Origin: Erythrobacter dokdonensis DSW-74
GTDB lineage: Bacteria; Pseudomonadota; Alphaproteobacteria; Sphingomonadales; Sphingomonadaceae
Assembly: GCF_001677335.1 (NCBI RefSeq)
Contig: NZ_LZYB01000008.1
Span: 1 to 64,000 of the forward strand
Direction of reading: 5' to 3'
Length of the DNA stretch: 64,000 nucleotides
Part shown: positions 1-7,004 of the stretch, one piece after another
Position numbering within the stretch: the first letter of the stretch is position 1
Layout: each line of letters begins with the position of its first letter
Made by a program: the position numbers and the translations under genes
Notes under the pieces: generated by a model
Seen by the model: the letters and a program-made list of their open reading frames with translations, nothing else
Databases searched by the model: none
Told to the model about the DNA's origin: nothing

Positions 1-855
1 AGTGATGGTGAGCGTCCGGGCAATGACATCTTCGCCCGCCTCGTTATGCTCTAAAGTGTTGTCGAGCAGGGTGACCCTGTAACTGAAGACTGCGCTGACA
101 ACCGCATTGCCACCCAGTCCGAATACGGGCGTCCAGCCGGTGATGACGACAGAATAGATACCGTCATTGGATACTTCGACAGGGCCGGAGAAGCGTCCCC
201 CGACCACGACATCAACCCCATTCACACGGACGCTGACCAGCCCATCGGGCGCATCCAGGCCGAAAGTGCGTTCTGCGATCAGGGAGTCGCTTCCGTCCGT
301 GCCATCGGGCAGGTCGTCTTCGTCCAGCACAACTTCTGAGGGTTGTATTTCAAGGTCGAAAAACGTGACTTCGTCATCGCTGGCCGGAACCGGAATGATC
401 TCTTCTTCGACTTCCAGTGCGACCGGGAGTTCGGTGTAGGGCAGCAGGTCTCCCAGATCGAACGCGGCCTGTATGTCTGTGGGATCGACGGCGAAATTGC
501 CTCCTGAGCTGGGATTGGGGCCGGCAGCCGGTTCAGGCTCGTTGCCCACCAGCAGTGCGGCTACGTTGGCAGGAGGAATCTGTGTTCCGTCGACGATGAT
601 CTCGGGAACCAGAATGATGCCATCGGGCACGAGGATTCTTGTTCCGTCCGTCAATATGATGACAAGATCCGAACCATCGGCCTCAAGACGCTCGATCGCC
701 TGGCCTTCGGCAAGAACGACCGCGTTGCTGCCGGCTGCGGGCGCCACCTGAGGGGCCTGTCTTCCAGCTTGAGCTTGGCCGCCTTGAAACAGCGTTTGCG
801 ACGTCATTTCGGCATCGACGGACTCGCCGCCGAAGGCATCCAGATCTTCGTTCAT
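1..855 (-). CDS. Giant type I-secreted repeat adhesin, N-terminal part (partial)
   Basis: This open frame runs from about 855 to the left edge (285 codons) without a stop, so only the N-terminus is present. Residues 1-60 are polar and Gln/Ala-rich, followed by a segment of short hydrophobic strands (LVIILTDGTRILVPDG). From about residue 190 a repeat begins with DEDDLPDGTDGSDS and continues through DAPDGLVSVRVNGV, GGRFSGPVEV and LLDNTLEHNEAGEDV. That pattern matches the T1SS-143 repeat of very large type I-secreted (RTX/Lap-like) adhesins. There is no Sec signal peptide, as expected for C-terminal type I secretion. Two ATGs are close together (859-861 and 853-855). The GGGAGG ribosome site abuts the first but lies 6 nt before the second, so I chose 855. 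The secretion apparatus is not in the window. The family call is inferred from repeat style. Confidence 0.72.
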   Translation of the reverse strand, partial: MNEDLDAFGGESVDAEMTSQTLFQGGQAQAGRQAPQVAPAAGSNAVVLAEGQAIERLEADGSDLVIILTDGTRILVPDGIILVPEIIVDGTQIPPANVAALLVGNEPEPAAGPNPSSGGNFAVDPTDIQAAFDLGDLLPYTELPVALEVEEEIIPVPASDDEVTFFDLEIQPSEVVLDEDDLPDGTDGSDSLIAERTFGLDAPDGLVSVRVNGVDVVVGGRFSGPVEVSNDGIYSVVITGWTPVFGLGGNAVVSAVFSYRVTLLDNTLEHNEAGEDVIARTLTIT

Positions 856-1430
856 CTTCATCCCTCCCGCTACGCGGAGGCCAAGGCCTCTCGCGCCAGC
901 AAAGACCGCGGCACATCATGCGTTGCGAAGGAATTCCGAACAGCGATCCAACCTGCCAGACCGCTCGAAAACTCGTGCAGCGTACGTGCGCCGCGACCCA
1001 ATCCCGTATGGGAGAGTTAATTGAAATTCACCAACTGTAAACACCGCTGGATCGTGGCAGACGCCAAGGTGTCTCAATAATGGACGAGTCGATAGGCAGG
1101 TCTGAACGAGGCCGGCGGCTGCTGTCAGATGGTTACAATCTGCAGATGTTTGAATATTAAGATGCTGGAAAATTGAGTGGAAAGAGGTCGGGATTGTTTA
1201 TGTCCGGGGCATCCAAAATCTTGCTTTCCTCCCACTGGAGGTAGGCAAGAAGATGCCAGCGGAAGCGCGGGATGCCGATGAAAATTTTGCCTCCGCATTG
1301 GCTTCAAACTCCCGAAGATTAACCATTAGGGCCGTCTCGGCTCCGAATCGGCGGGCTTCGAATCAGGCGAATCGACACATCCATGACAGCTGAAGACGCG
1401 TACGAAAGATTGAGCCTTGAGGAGGTCTTC
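856..1430. other. Intergenic region between divergent genes, AT-richer, no gene recognised
   Basis: This 575-bp stretch separates the leftward adhesin from a rightward unknown gene. It is clearly more AT-rich than its surroundings around 1130-1200. Short open frames are present on both strands but lack ribosome sites and recognisable sequence. It should hold the promoters for both flanking genes. I could not identify a convincing operator, RNA gene or known promoter class in it. Confidence 0.5.
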
Positions 1431-2045
1431 ATGATCGCGCTGCTCGGCATCGTGATTGCCGTCATGCTGTTTGCCGTCAATCGCGACCTCGAGCCAAGCG
1501 CCAGTCAGAGCCTGCCCCCGATTTCCCGGCCCGATGACATCGGTACAGCTCTGTCGGAAACCGATCCGGTTCAGGCAGCGCCGGATGTCATCCCGCCGCC
1601 GGCGTACACTCCGAGCGACGTGCGACCGGCCGGTGAGGATGTGGCAAGTCTCCAGCCGCAGTCGCAAGAGAAGGCCGACGCGGCTGACGCGCGGCGTGAG
1701 AACGCAAGCCTGCAGAGTGTGCTCGTGCCTATCGATTTCTCTCTGGCCGAGCTCGAAGTCCGGCAGGCCGTGCCACAGGCTGATCAGGGCGCAATAAAGG
1801 TCAGGAAATCACTCCGTGTAGATGAGCGTCTTGTTGGAAACATAGAAGTGAACATTCCTGCCAACGGCGAACCTTCCTTGGACATCAGGGATCTACGGAA
1901 TATTCTAGGACGTTCCGGGAATGACAAGGTTATTCTGCCGTCGCGTTTACCACCAACCGGTCTCCTGACATTCTCCGATCTGCGCGAGGCTGGAATTGAT
2001 TTACGTTATCTTCCTACGGAAGACGTAGTCGTTATAAATCCCTGA
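1431..2045 (+). CDS. Unknown protein with N-terminal membrane anchor
   Basis: A 204-aa protein I do not recognise. It begins with a hydrophobic segment (MIALLGIVIAVMLFAVN) that can serve as an uncleaved signal anchor. A roughly 100-residue Pro/Ala/Gln-rich linker follows, then a more compact C-terminal part (residues about 125-204) with alternating strands and charged residues ending in VVVINP. The start at 1431 is chosen because a perfect GGAGG lies 5 nt upstream. An in-frame ATG at 1383 would add 16 residues but has no ribosome site and would put the hydrophobic stretch internally. Topology suggests a periplasmic C-terminal domain on a long tether. It is divergent from the adhesin gene, so a role in its export or display is possible, but nothing in the sequence proves it. 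Confidence 0.6.
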   Translation: MIALLGIVIAVMLFAVNRDLEPSASQSLPPISRPDDIGTALSETDPVQAAPDVIPPPAYTPSDVRPAGEDVASLQPQSQEKADAADARRENASLQSVLVPIDFSLAELEVRQAVPQADQGAIKVRKSLRVDERLVGNIEVNIPANGEPSLDIRDLRNILGRSGNDKVILPSRLPPTGLLTFSDLREAGIDLRYLPTEDVVVINP

Positions 2046-2163
2046 TAATCTCATGCTATAGCGTGTGCGTGATGAGGGTGCCGTGTCGATCCCCGCACCC
2101 AAATCCAAGACATGAAGGGTCAAACTATCACGGCTGAGCTGATCACCGTCGGAAATGGGGTGA

Positions 2164-2187
2164 GCCGGAGCCACGCAAGGCTCCGGC
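2164..2187. terminator. GC-rich hairpin between convergent genes
   Basis: A 9-bp perfect stem (GCCGGAGCC paired with GGCTCCGGC) with a 6-nt loop ACGCAA lies between the rightward unknown gene ending at 2045 and the leftward crotonase ending at 2264. No T-tract follows on either strand, so it is at best a non-canonical bidirectional terminator. It might also be a transcript-stabilising hairpin. Confidence 0.3.
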
Positions 2188-2263
2188 CGCCCGTCTCGCG
2201 AGGCAGGAAATCGCAATCCAGCCCACGGGCGGATGATCGCCGTGCGCGGCCAGAAGGTCGATC

Positions 2264-3082
2264 CTAGACGTCCTCGAAATTTGGTTTGCGGCGCTCCATC
2301 TCGGCCATAACCGCCTCGACCTGATTGCGGGTGCGCATGATCGCGTGCTGTTCGAGGCTTTCCTCCATGAGGATTGCGTCGGTTTCGCGTTCGAACATTC
2401 CGGCCTGCAGGCGTTTGGCGGCCCGGATCGCATGAGGGTTCTTCAGCGCGATGGTGCGGGCAATGGCGAATGCCCGCTCGCGCGGGTCTTCGTCCACAAA
2501 GGTCGCAAGACCCAGTTGCTGCGCCTCTGCTCCTGTGAATTCGCGGTTGGTGTAGATCAGCTCGCGCAGCACATCATCGCGCACCAGCCCGCGCCACAGG
2601 ACATAGCCGCCCATGTCGGGCACCAGCCCCCACTTCATTTCCATGATCGCCATGCGGGTTGCAGGGTGGACGATGCGGATATCGGCGCCGCTGGCAATCT
2701 GGAGGCCGCCGCCGAAGCACACGCCGTGGACTGCCGCAATGACCGGCACGGGCAGCTTGCGCCATTGCATCGCGACCTGTTGCGCGCGATTGGCATTGCC
2801 ATAGGTGCGCTCGGTCAGGCTGGGCTCGTCCTCGACCGGCTTGCGGGCAAAATTCGACAGGTCGAGCCCGGCACAAAAGGCCCGGCCTTCGCCTGACAGC
2901 ACCACAGCGCGCAGGCCCTTCATGCGTTGGAGGGTGCTGCCCGCCTCGATGATCCGCTGAAACATATCCGGGTCGAGCGCGTTCATCTTGTCGGCGCGGG
3001 TCAGGCGAACGTCAGCCACCCCGTCTTCCCCAAGCTCGATCGCGACACGGTCGTTGACGATGGTGGTGGCAGTGGCAGACAT
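2264..3082 (-). CDS. Crotonase / enoyl-CoA hydratase family protein
   Basis: A 272-aa protein of the crotonase superfamily, which acts on acyl-CoA thioesters in the cytoplasm. The family signature is visible: the CoA-binding and oxyanion-hole loop FCAGLDLSNF near residue 75, then GVCFGGGLQIASGADIRI and MAIMEMKWGLVPDMGG. The length is normal. The exact reaction (hydratase, isomerase or thioesterase) cannot be told from the fold alone. The start at 3082 (MSATATT) gives the usual family N-terminus. An upstream in-frame start at 3148 would add 22 residues of unlike composition. The gene stands alone, running leftward toward the winged-helix gene's control region without overlap. Confidence 0.85.
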   Translation of the reverse strand: MSATATTIVNDRVAIELGEDGVADVRLTRADKMNALDPDMFQRIIEAGSTLQRMKGLRAVVLSGEGRAFCAGLDLSNFARKPVEDEPSLTERTYGNANRAQQVAMQWRKLPVPVIAAVHGVCFGGGLQIASGADIRIVHPATRMAIMEMKWGLVPDMGGYVLWRGLVRDDVLRELIYTNREFTGAEAQQLGLATFVDEDPRERAFAIARTIALKNPHAIRAAKRLQAGMFERETDAILMEESLEQHAIMRTRNQVEAVMAEMERRKPNFEDV

Positions 3083-3165
3083 GGCGAAAGTTGATCCCCT
3101 GGCTTTGTAGCAATTGCAGGCGTGAGCCTCGCCGATTCCCGGGCCCAAGTCCAGTGGCGGCGCGT

Positions 3166-3561
3166 TCAGGCGTTGACCCTGGTCGCGCGCTGGAAGTGGT
3201 CGGGGCGGGGCGGAGCGTTGAGGAAATATCCGCCATCGGGGTGGGTCGCCAGTATCCGCGCGAGTCCGAAGGGCTCAAGCTTGGCCCGCACCCTTGCGAC
3301 ATGCACCGCGACGCTGTTGGTCTCGGGCTCGAAGGTAATGCGCCAGACATCGGCCAAGAGCTGCCTGCGGGTCATGCGTTCACCCGGTTGTTCAGCCAGC
3401 CGCCAAAGCAGTTCGAATTCGCGCGGATGCAGGCCGAGCCAGCGATCTTCCACCCGCCCGTCGCGGTGGAACAGGTCAAGCGTTACGTCACCTGCTTCGC
3501 GAAAGCGCGGGATCAGGGTGTCGCTGTCGGGAAACATTCCGTTTACGGATAACGAACTCAC
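3166..3561 (-). CDS. Orphan OmpR/PhoB-type winged-helix DNA-binding protein
   Basis: A 131-aa protein that consists almost entirely of a winged-helix domain of the Trans_reg_C (OmpR/PhoB) type. Visible parts are the LGLHPREFELLWRLAEQPGE segment, the RQLLADVW recognition-helix region and the wing EPETNSVAVHVARVRAKL followed by THPDGGYFL. There is no receiver domain, so it is not a conventional response regulator. I chose the GTG at 3561. It overlaps the TGA of the RadC-like gene (GTGA) and has AGGGGGA 6 nt upstream, implying translational coupling. An ATG at 3537 lacks a ribosome site. Target genes are unknown. The coupling suggests that it acts together with the RadC-like protein or controls this cluster. 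Confidence 0.8.
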   Translation of the reverse strand: MSSLSVNGMFPDSDTLIPRFREAGDVTLDLFHRDGRVEDRWLGLHPREFELLWRLAEQPGERMTRRQLLADVWRITFEPETNSVAVHVARVRAKLEPFGLARILATHPDGGYFLNAPPRPDHFQRATRVNA

Positions 3562-3980
3562 AGCATTCCCCCTGCACGCATGGAATAGACGGCCTCGCGG
3601 GTGAAGATCAGGTGATCGATCAGTTCGATGTCCAGCGCCCTTGCCACGTCGGCCAACCGCCGCGTGGCAGCGATATCGCAACCGCTCGGGCGACAATGTC
3701 CGGACGGATGGTTGTGCGCGAGGATGATGCCCCTTGCATCGAGGCGAAGCGCTTCACCGAAGAGCGTGCGCATCCGCAGTGAGAGCGCGTTGAGGTTGCC
3801 TACCCCGATGCTCGTATCGCCAAGCCAGCAGCGTTCGGCATCGACGAAGATCGCATGGCCGCGTTCGCGTATGCCTTCGGGTGCGATTACTATCCCGCGC
3901 AGATATGCGATCATAGCGCCGAGCCGGTCTTCGGGCGCGCCAGACGCCGGCACGCGGGACTGGAGTGCGGCGATCACCAC
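3558..3980 (-). CDS. RadC-like JAB/MPN-domain protein, short form
   Basis: A 140-aa protein carrying the JAB1/MPN+ metalloprotease-like motif of RadC: LAHNHPSGHCRPSGCDIAATRRL, with the two histidines and the downstream aspartate as zinc ligands. A glutamate-containing segment (FGEALRL) precedes it. Classical RadC proteins are about 220 aa with an N-terminal helix-hairpin-helix region. That region is absent here, so this is a stand-alone MPN domain. The biochemical role of bacterial RadC domains is not settled. It is translationally coupled to the orphan winged-helix gene at 3166-3561 and lies in a row of five leftward genes. Confidence 0.78.
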   Translation of the reverse strand: MVIAALQSRVPASGAPEDRLGAMIAYLRGIVIAPEGIRERGHAIFVDAERCWLGDTSIGVGNLNALSLRMRTLFGEALRLDARGIILAHNHPSGHCRPSGCDIAATRRLADVARALDIELIDHLIFTREAVYSMRAGGML

Positions 3981-4041
3981 GCGGCAGGCGCCTCAGGAAA
4001 TGCGTGCGGAAGATACGACATGGCAGGACTCCGGCGGGAAG

Positions 4042-4542
4042 TCAGGACTGAGACACAGCAAAAGGTTCGCGCGTGAGGCGCCATTCGCGATAGGGACCGA
4101 AGCGGTTTTCACGCCGAATGTGGCGGACGAGCCCGGCAAAAATGATCACAAGCTGGCAATAGGACGGGCCGATCGAGAGCACGAGATAGGCAAAGGGCGA
4201 CACCGCATCGACCATTCCGCGAGCGGCATGGGCGCCTATCGCGACCAGTTGGAAGCCTGCCACCCATAAGGGGTAGTTGCGGTTGGCGTTCAAGGCGATC
4301 ACTACAAAGGCAATCATCGCGATGACGTCGATTGCGACGAAGATCCAGCCGTGCGGTCCGAACGGGTAGATTTCGATACCGAACAACCCAAAAACATGGG
4401 TTGGGGCCACCATGGTGGCGACAAAGATGCCGATCAGCCAGCGTTCCGGTCCTCCCCCCCAGCGCCATATCGCCAGCGCCAGAGCGACGCTGGCGATATG
4501 TTGCGCCAGGACACGATACTCGTTGTAGAAATCGAGCAGCAT
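4042..4542 (-). CDS. Unknown multi-pass inner-membrane protein
   Basis: A 166-aa protein of unknown function. At least four hydrophobic stretches are visible: about residues 13-30 (HIASVALALAIW), 36-55 (LIGIFVATMVAPTHVFGLF), 67-84 (WIFVAIDVIAMIAFVVIAL) and 117-140 (FAYLVLSIGPSYCQLVIIF). The C-terminus is basic and probably cytoplasmic. It begins 12 bp after the small helical-protein gene and 27 bp separate that gene from the membrane-tethered HTH gene, so the three are very likely co-transcribed. A sensor or transporter role for the HTH protein is only a guess from this context. Confidence 0.65.
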   Translation of the reverse strand: MLLDFYNEYRVLAQHIASVALALAIWRWGGGPERWLIGIFVATMVAPTHVFGLFGIEIYPFGPHGWIFVAIDVIAMIAFVVIALNANRNYPLWVAGFQLVAIGAHAARGMVDAVSPFAYLVLSIGPSYCQLVIIFAGLVRHIRRENRFGPYREWRLTREPFAVSQS

Positions 4543-4554
4543 GCCTTTGCCAGG

Positions 4555-4899
4555 TCAGGCCGCGACCATCGTGGCTGCGGGAGCCGCCTCGGGCATCGCG
4601 GCTGCGGGAAACTCCGTCGGGATGTTCTGGTCACCGCCGGCATGGACGCGCGCGACCTTGGAAAGTTCGTCATGAACGCGCAGCAGGTTGGTCGACACCG
4701 CCATGGCCTGGGCTTCGGCTTCGGTCAGTCTCATCAACGCGCGTTGGCCGACGTGCACTTCGACCTCGGGGTTCTGGCGTGCGCTCAGCATCGCCTGTTT
4801 GAGCCGGGCCATGGCGAGCAGGGCCTCATCCGCGAGTGCTTCTGCCTCGCGGACCAATTTCTTGATATTGCGCGCATCGGCAAGAATACGGTCGTTCAT
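4555..4899 (-). CDS. Unknown small helical protein
   Basis: A 114-aa protein with no recognised domain. Residues 1-90 are strongly helical and heptad-like (ARNIKKLVREAEALADEALLAMA, then ALMRLTEAEAQAMAVSTNLLRV), suggesting a coiled coil. The last 25 residues are Ala/Pro-rich and probably disordered. There is no signal peptide or membrane segment, so it is cytoplasmic. It sits between the membrane-tethered HTH gene and the multi-pass membrane protein with short gaps on both sides, and is probably in their operon. Confidence 0.6.
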   Translation of the reverse strand: MNDRILADARNIKKLVREAEALADEALLAMARLKQAMLSARQNPEVEVHVGQRALMRLTEAEAQAMAVSTNLLRVHDELSKVARVHAGGDQNIPTEFPAAAMPEAAPAATMVAA

Positions 4900-4926
4900 C
4901 GGGGTTCTTCCATCCGGTCCCGGTGC

Positions 4927-5544
4927 TCACCCGGCGACTTGAGTACTGTCCACGGAGACGGTCGCCTTGCCCGCTGTCGCTTCGGTAAGGGTGACCGCCG
5001 CGGTAATGGTCAGTACCACGGCGGCAAGGATGCCTGATGCGATCCCCAGGATCGCCCCCAACCGAAACAGCACGGCATGCTCGCCGTCGAGCACTCCGGG
5101 GACCACCTTCGGCTCGCCCGGCCGCAGCCAGGGCGCCTGGTTGATGAGGATTCTCGCGTCGCTCATCATCAGGGTGCCGGGGTCATCCCGCAGTGATGCC
5201 TCGTCAAAACCGCCGAACGGAGGAATCTGCTTTTTCGTGTATGCAGCTTCACTGAAGGTCTTCAGGGAATCTCCATCCGCAAAATCCTGGACTTCCCCTG
5301 TATCCTCATCACCGGCGACATCTGTTTCGGCCGGCACTTGCTGCAGGCTGGCCCGGTAATTCTCGACAAGTTCGCCAAGGCTGCCCGCGCTGTAGATATC
5401 CTTGAGCGCGCGGATATGCTGGTTGATGCGGGTTTCGGATACGCCGAGTTCGAGCGCGATGACCTTGATCGGCACGCGCCTGTCGATTCGTTCCATCACG
5501 GCTTGCTGCCTGTCGGTCAGCCGCCGCGTGGCTCCGGACGACAT
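4927..5544 (-). CDS. Membrane-tethered LuxR-type helix-turn-helix protein
   Basis: A 205-aa protein with a LuxR/GerE-like helix-turn-helix at residues about 8-65 (LTDRQQAVMERIDRRVPIKV, then ALELGVSETRINQHIRALK). A polar acidic linker follows, then one hydrophobic segment near residues 165-190 (LFRLGAILGIASGILAAVVL). The architecture is a one-component regulator with a cytoplasmic DNA-binding domain and a C-terminal membrane anchor, leaving only about 15 residues outside. It heads the leftward row of five genes ending at 3166. Regulation by proteolytic release or by membrane state is possible but not shown by the sequence. Confidence 0.75.
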   Translation of the reverse strand: MSSGATRRLTDRQQAVMERIDRRVPIKVIALELGVSETRINQHIRALKDIYSAGSLGELVENYRASLQQVPAETDVAGDEDTGEVQDFADGDSLKTFSEAAYTKKQIPPFGGFDEASLRDDPGTLMMSDARILINQAPWLRPGEPKVVPGVLDGEHAVLFRLGAILGIASGILAAVVLTITAAVTLTEATAGKATVSVDSTQVAG

Positions 5545-5632
5545 TGGCTTCTCCTTCAGCTGTAATCCGAGATCGGCAAGCAGCGTAACCTAACAGGCTT
5601 ATGAATGCACCGATTTTGGAGCAGGTTGCCGC

Positions 5633-6832
5633 TCACGCGGCCGAGCTGTTCACTCCAAGCGACTGGAGGTAACGCTTGATGTTGCGCGCTGCCTGACGCA
5701 ACCGCTGCTCGTTCTCGACCATGGCGATCCTGACATAGCCCTCGCCGTTCTCGCCATAGCCGACCCCCGGTGCGACCGCGACCTGGGCCTGGGTCAGCAA
5801 CTGCTTGGAGAATTCGAGGCTGCCCATCGATTTCAGGGCCGGCGGCAGCGGTGCCCAGGCGAACATCGAGGCAGGCGGGGGCGGAATATCCCACCCTGCG
5901 CGTCCGAACGCCTCGACCATCACGTCGCGGCGCTTGTGGTAGAGTTGACGGTTGCTTTCGATAATGTCCTGCGGGCCGTTCAAGGCGGCACAGGCTGCCG
6001 CCTGGACGGGCGTGAAGGCGCCGTAATCGAGATAGGATTTCACTCGGGTTAGCGCGGCGATCAGCTGGCGGTTGCCGACCGCAAAGCCCATGCGCCAGCC
6101 GGCCATCGAATAGGTCTTCGACATCGAGGTGAACTCGATCGCCACGTCCTTCGCGCCCTCTACCTGCATGATCGACGGTGTCGGCTTGTCGTCGAAATAC
6201 AGCTCGGAATAGGCAAGGTCGCTGACCACCCAGACCTGGTTTTCCTTAGCCCACGCGACCAGCCGTTCATAGAAGGCGAGATCGACTACCTCCGCCGTCG
6301 GGTTGGAGGGGTAGCTCACCACCAGCACGCTGGGACGCGGTACGGTGAAGTTCATGGCGCGTTCGAGCGACAGCCAGTATTCCTCGTCCGGTGTCGTCGG
6401 CACCGATCGGATCGTCGCGCCGGCAATGATGAAGCCGAAGGTGTGGATCGGGTAGGAGGGATTGGGCGCGAGCACCACGTCGCCTGGTGCTATGATTGCG
6501 GTGGCGAGGCTGGAAAGACCCTCCTTCGAGCCCATTGTCACCACCACCTCGCTTTCGGGATCCAGTTCGACCCCGAAACGGCGCGCGTAATAGCCCGCCT
6601 GTGCGCGGCGCAGGCCGGGAATGCCCTTGGATTGCGAATAGCCGTGCGCATCGGGCTTGGCCGCGACTTCGCAAAGCTTGTCGATGACATGCTGCGGCGG
6701 CGGCTGGTCGGGATTGCCCATGCCCAGATCGATGATGTCCTGCCCTGCCAGCCGCGCGGCATGACGCATCGCATTGACCTCGGCGATCACATACGGCGGC
6801 ATCCGTTTCATGCGGTAGAACTGGTCATTCAT
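5633..6832 (-). CDS. alaC: Glutamate-pyruvate aminotransferase AlaC
   Basis: A 399-aa class I/II aminotransferase dependent on pyridoxal phosphate. Motifs: DLGMGNPDQPPP near the N-terminus (substrate-binding loop), PNPSYPIHTFG, the PLP-contacting SYPSNPTAEV with the Asn, VSDLAYSEL, and the Schiff-base lysine in SMSKTYSMAGWRMGF. The length and the N-terminal MNDQFYRMKRMPPYVIAEVN agree with the AlaC family, which makes alanine from pyruvate and glutamate. Some relatives are LL-diaminopimelate aminotransferases, so the substrate is moderately sure. It is transcribed alone, divergent from phaC. Confidence 0.85.
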   Translation of the reverse strand: MNDQFYRMKRMPPYVIAEVNAMRHAARLAGQDIIDLGMGNPDQPPPQHVIDKLCEVAAKPDAHGYSQSKGIPGLRRAQAGYYARRFGVELDPESEVVVTMGSKEGLSSLATAIIAPGDVVLAPNPSYPIHTFGFIIAGATIRSVPTTPDEEYWLSLERAMNFTVPRPSVLVVSYPSNPTAEVVDLAFYERLVAWAKENQVWVVSDLAYSELYFDDKPTPSIMQVEGAKDVAIEFTSMSKTYSMAGWRMGFAVGNRQLIAALTRVKSYLDYGAFTPVQAAACAALNGPQDIIESNRQLYHKRRDVMVEAFGRAGWDIPPPPASMFAWAPLPPALKSMGSLEFSKQLLTQAQVAVAPGVGYGENGEGYVRIAMVENEQRLRQAARNIKRYLQSLGVNSSAA

Positions 6833-7004
6833 CGGTTATTGTCTTCCTGCTTCGCGCCGGTCGGGACGTGCCGGGGCGATATTTGCCATTCTAGGGCAAT
6901 AGCGGTCGCAGTGGGAAGGCGTTTTCGCTAGAGAGGAGCTTGCACGCGGGTCCGGCAAGTCTCGCCGGAAGCGGGCGGGTAAGGGATACGGGACGGTTCA
7001 GGCA

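Noticed and set aside
1125..1307. Sixty-codon open frame on the minus strand in the first intergenic region
   Set aside because: No ribosome site, no recognisable sequence, AT-rich DNA; more likely regulatory DNA.
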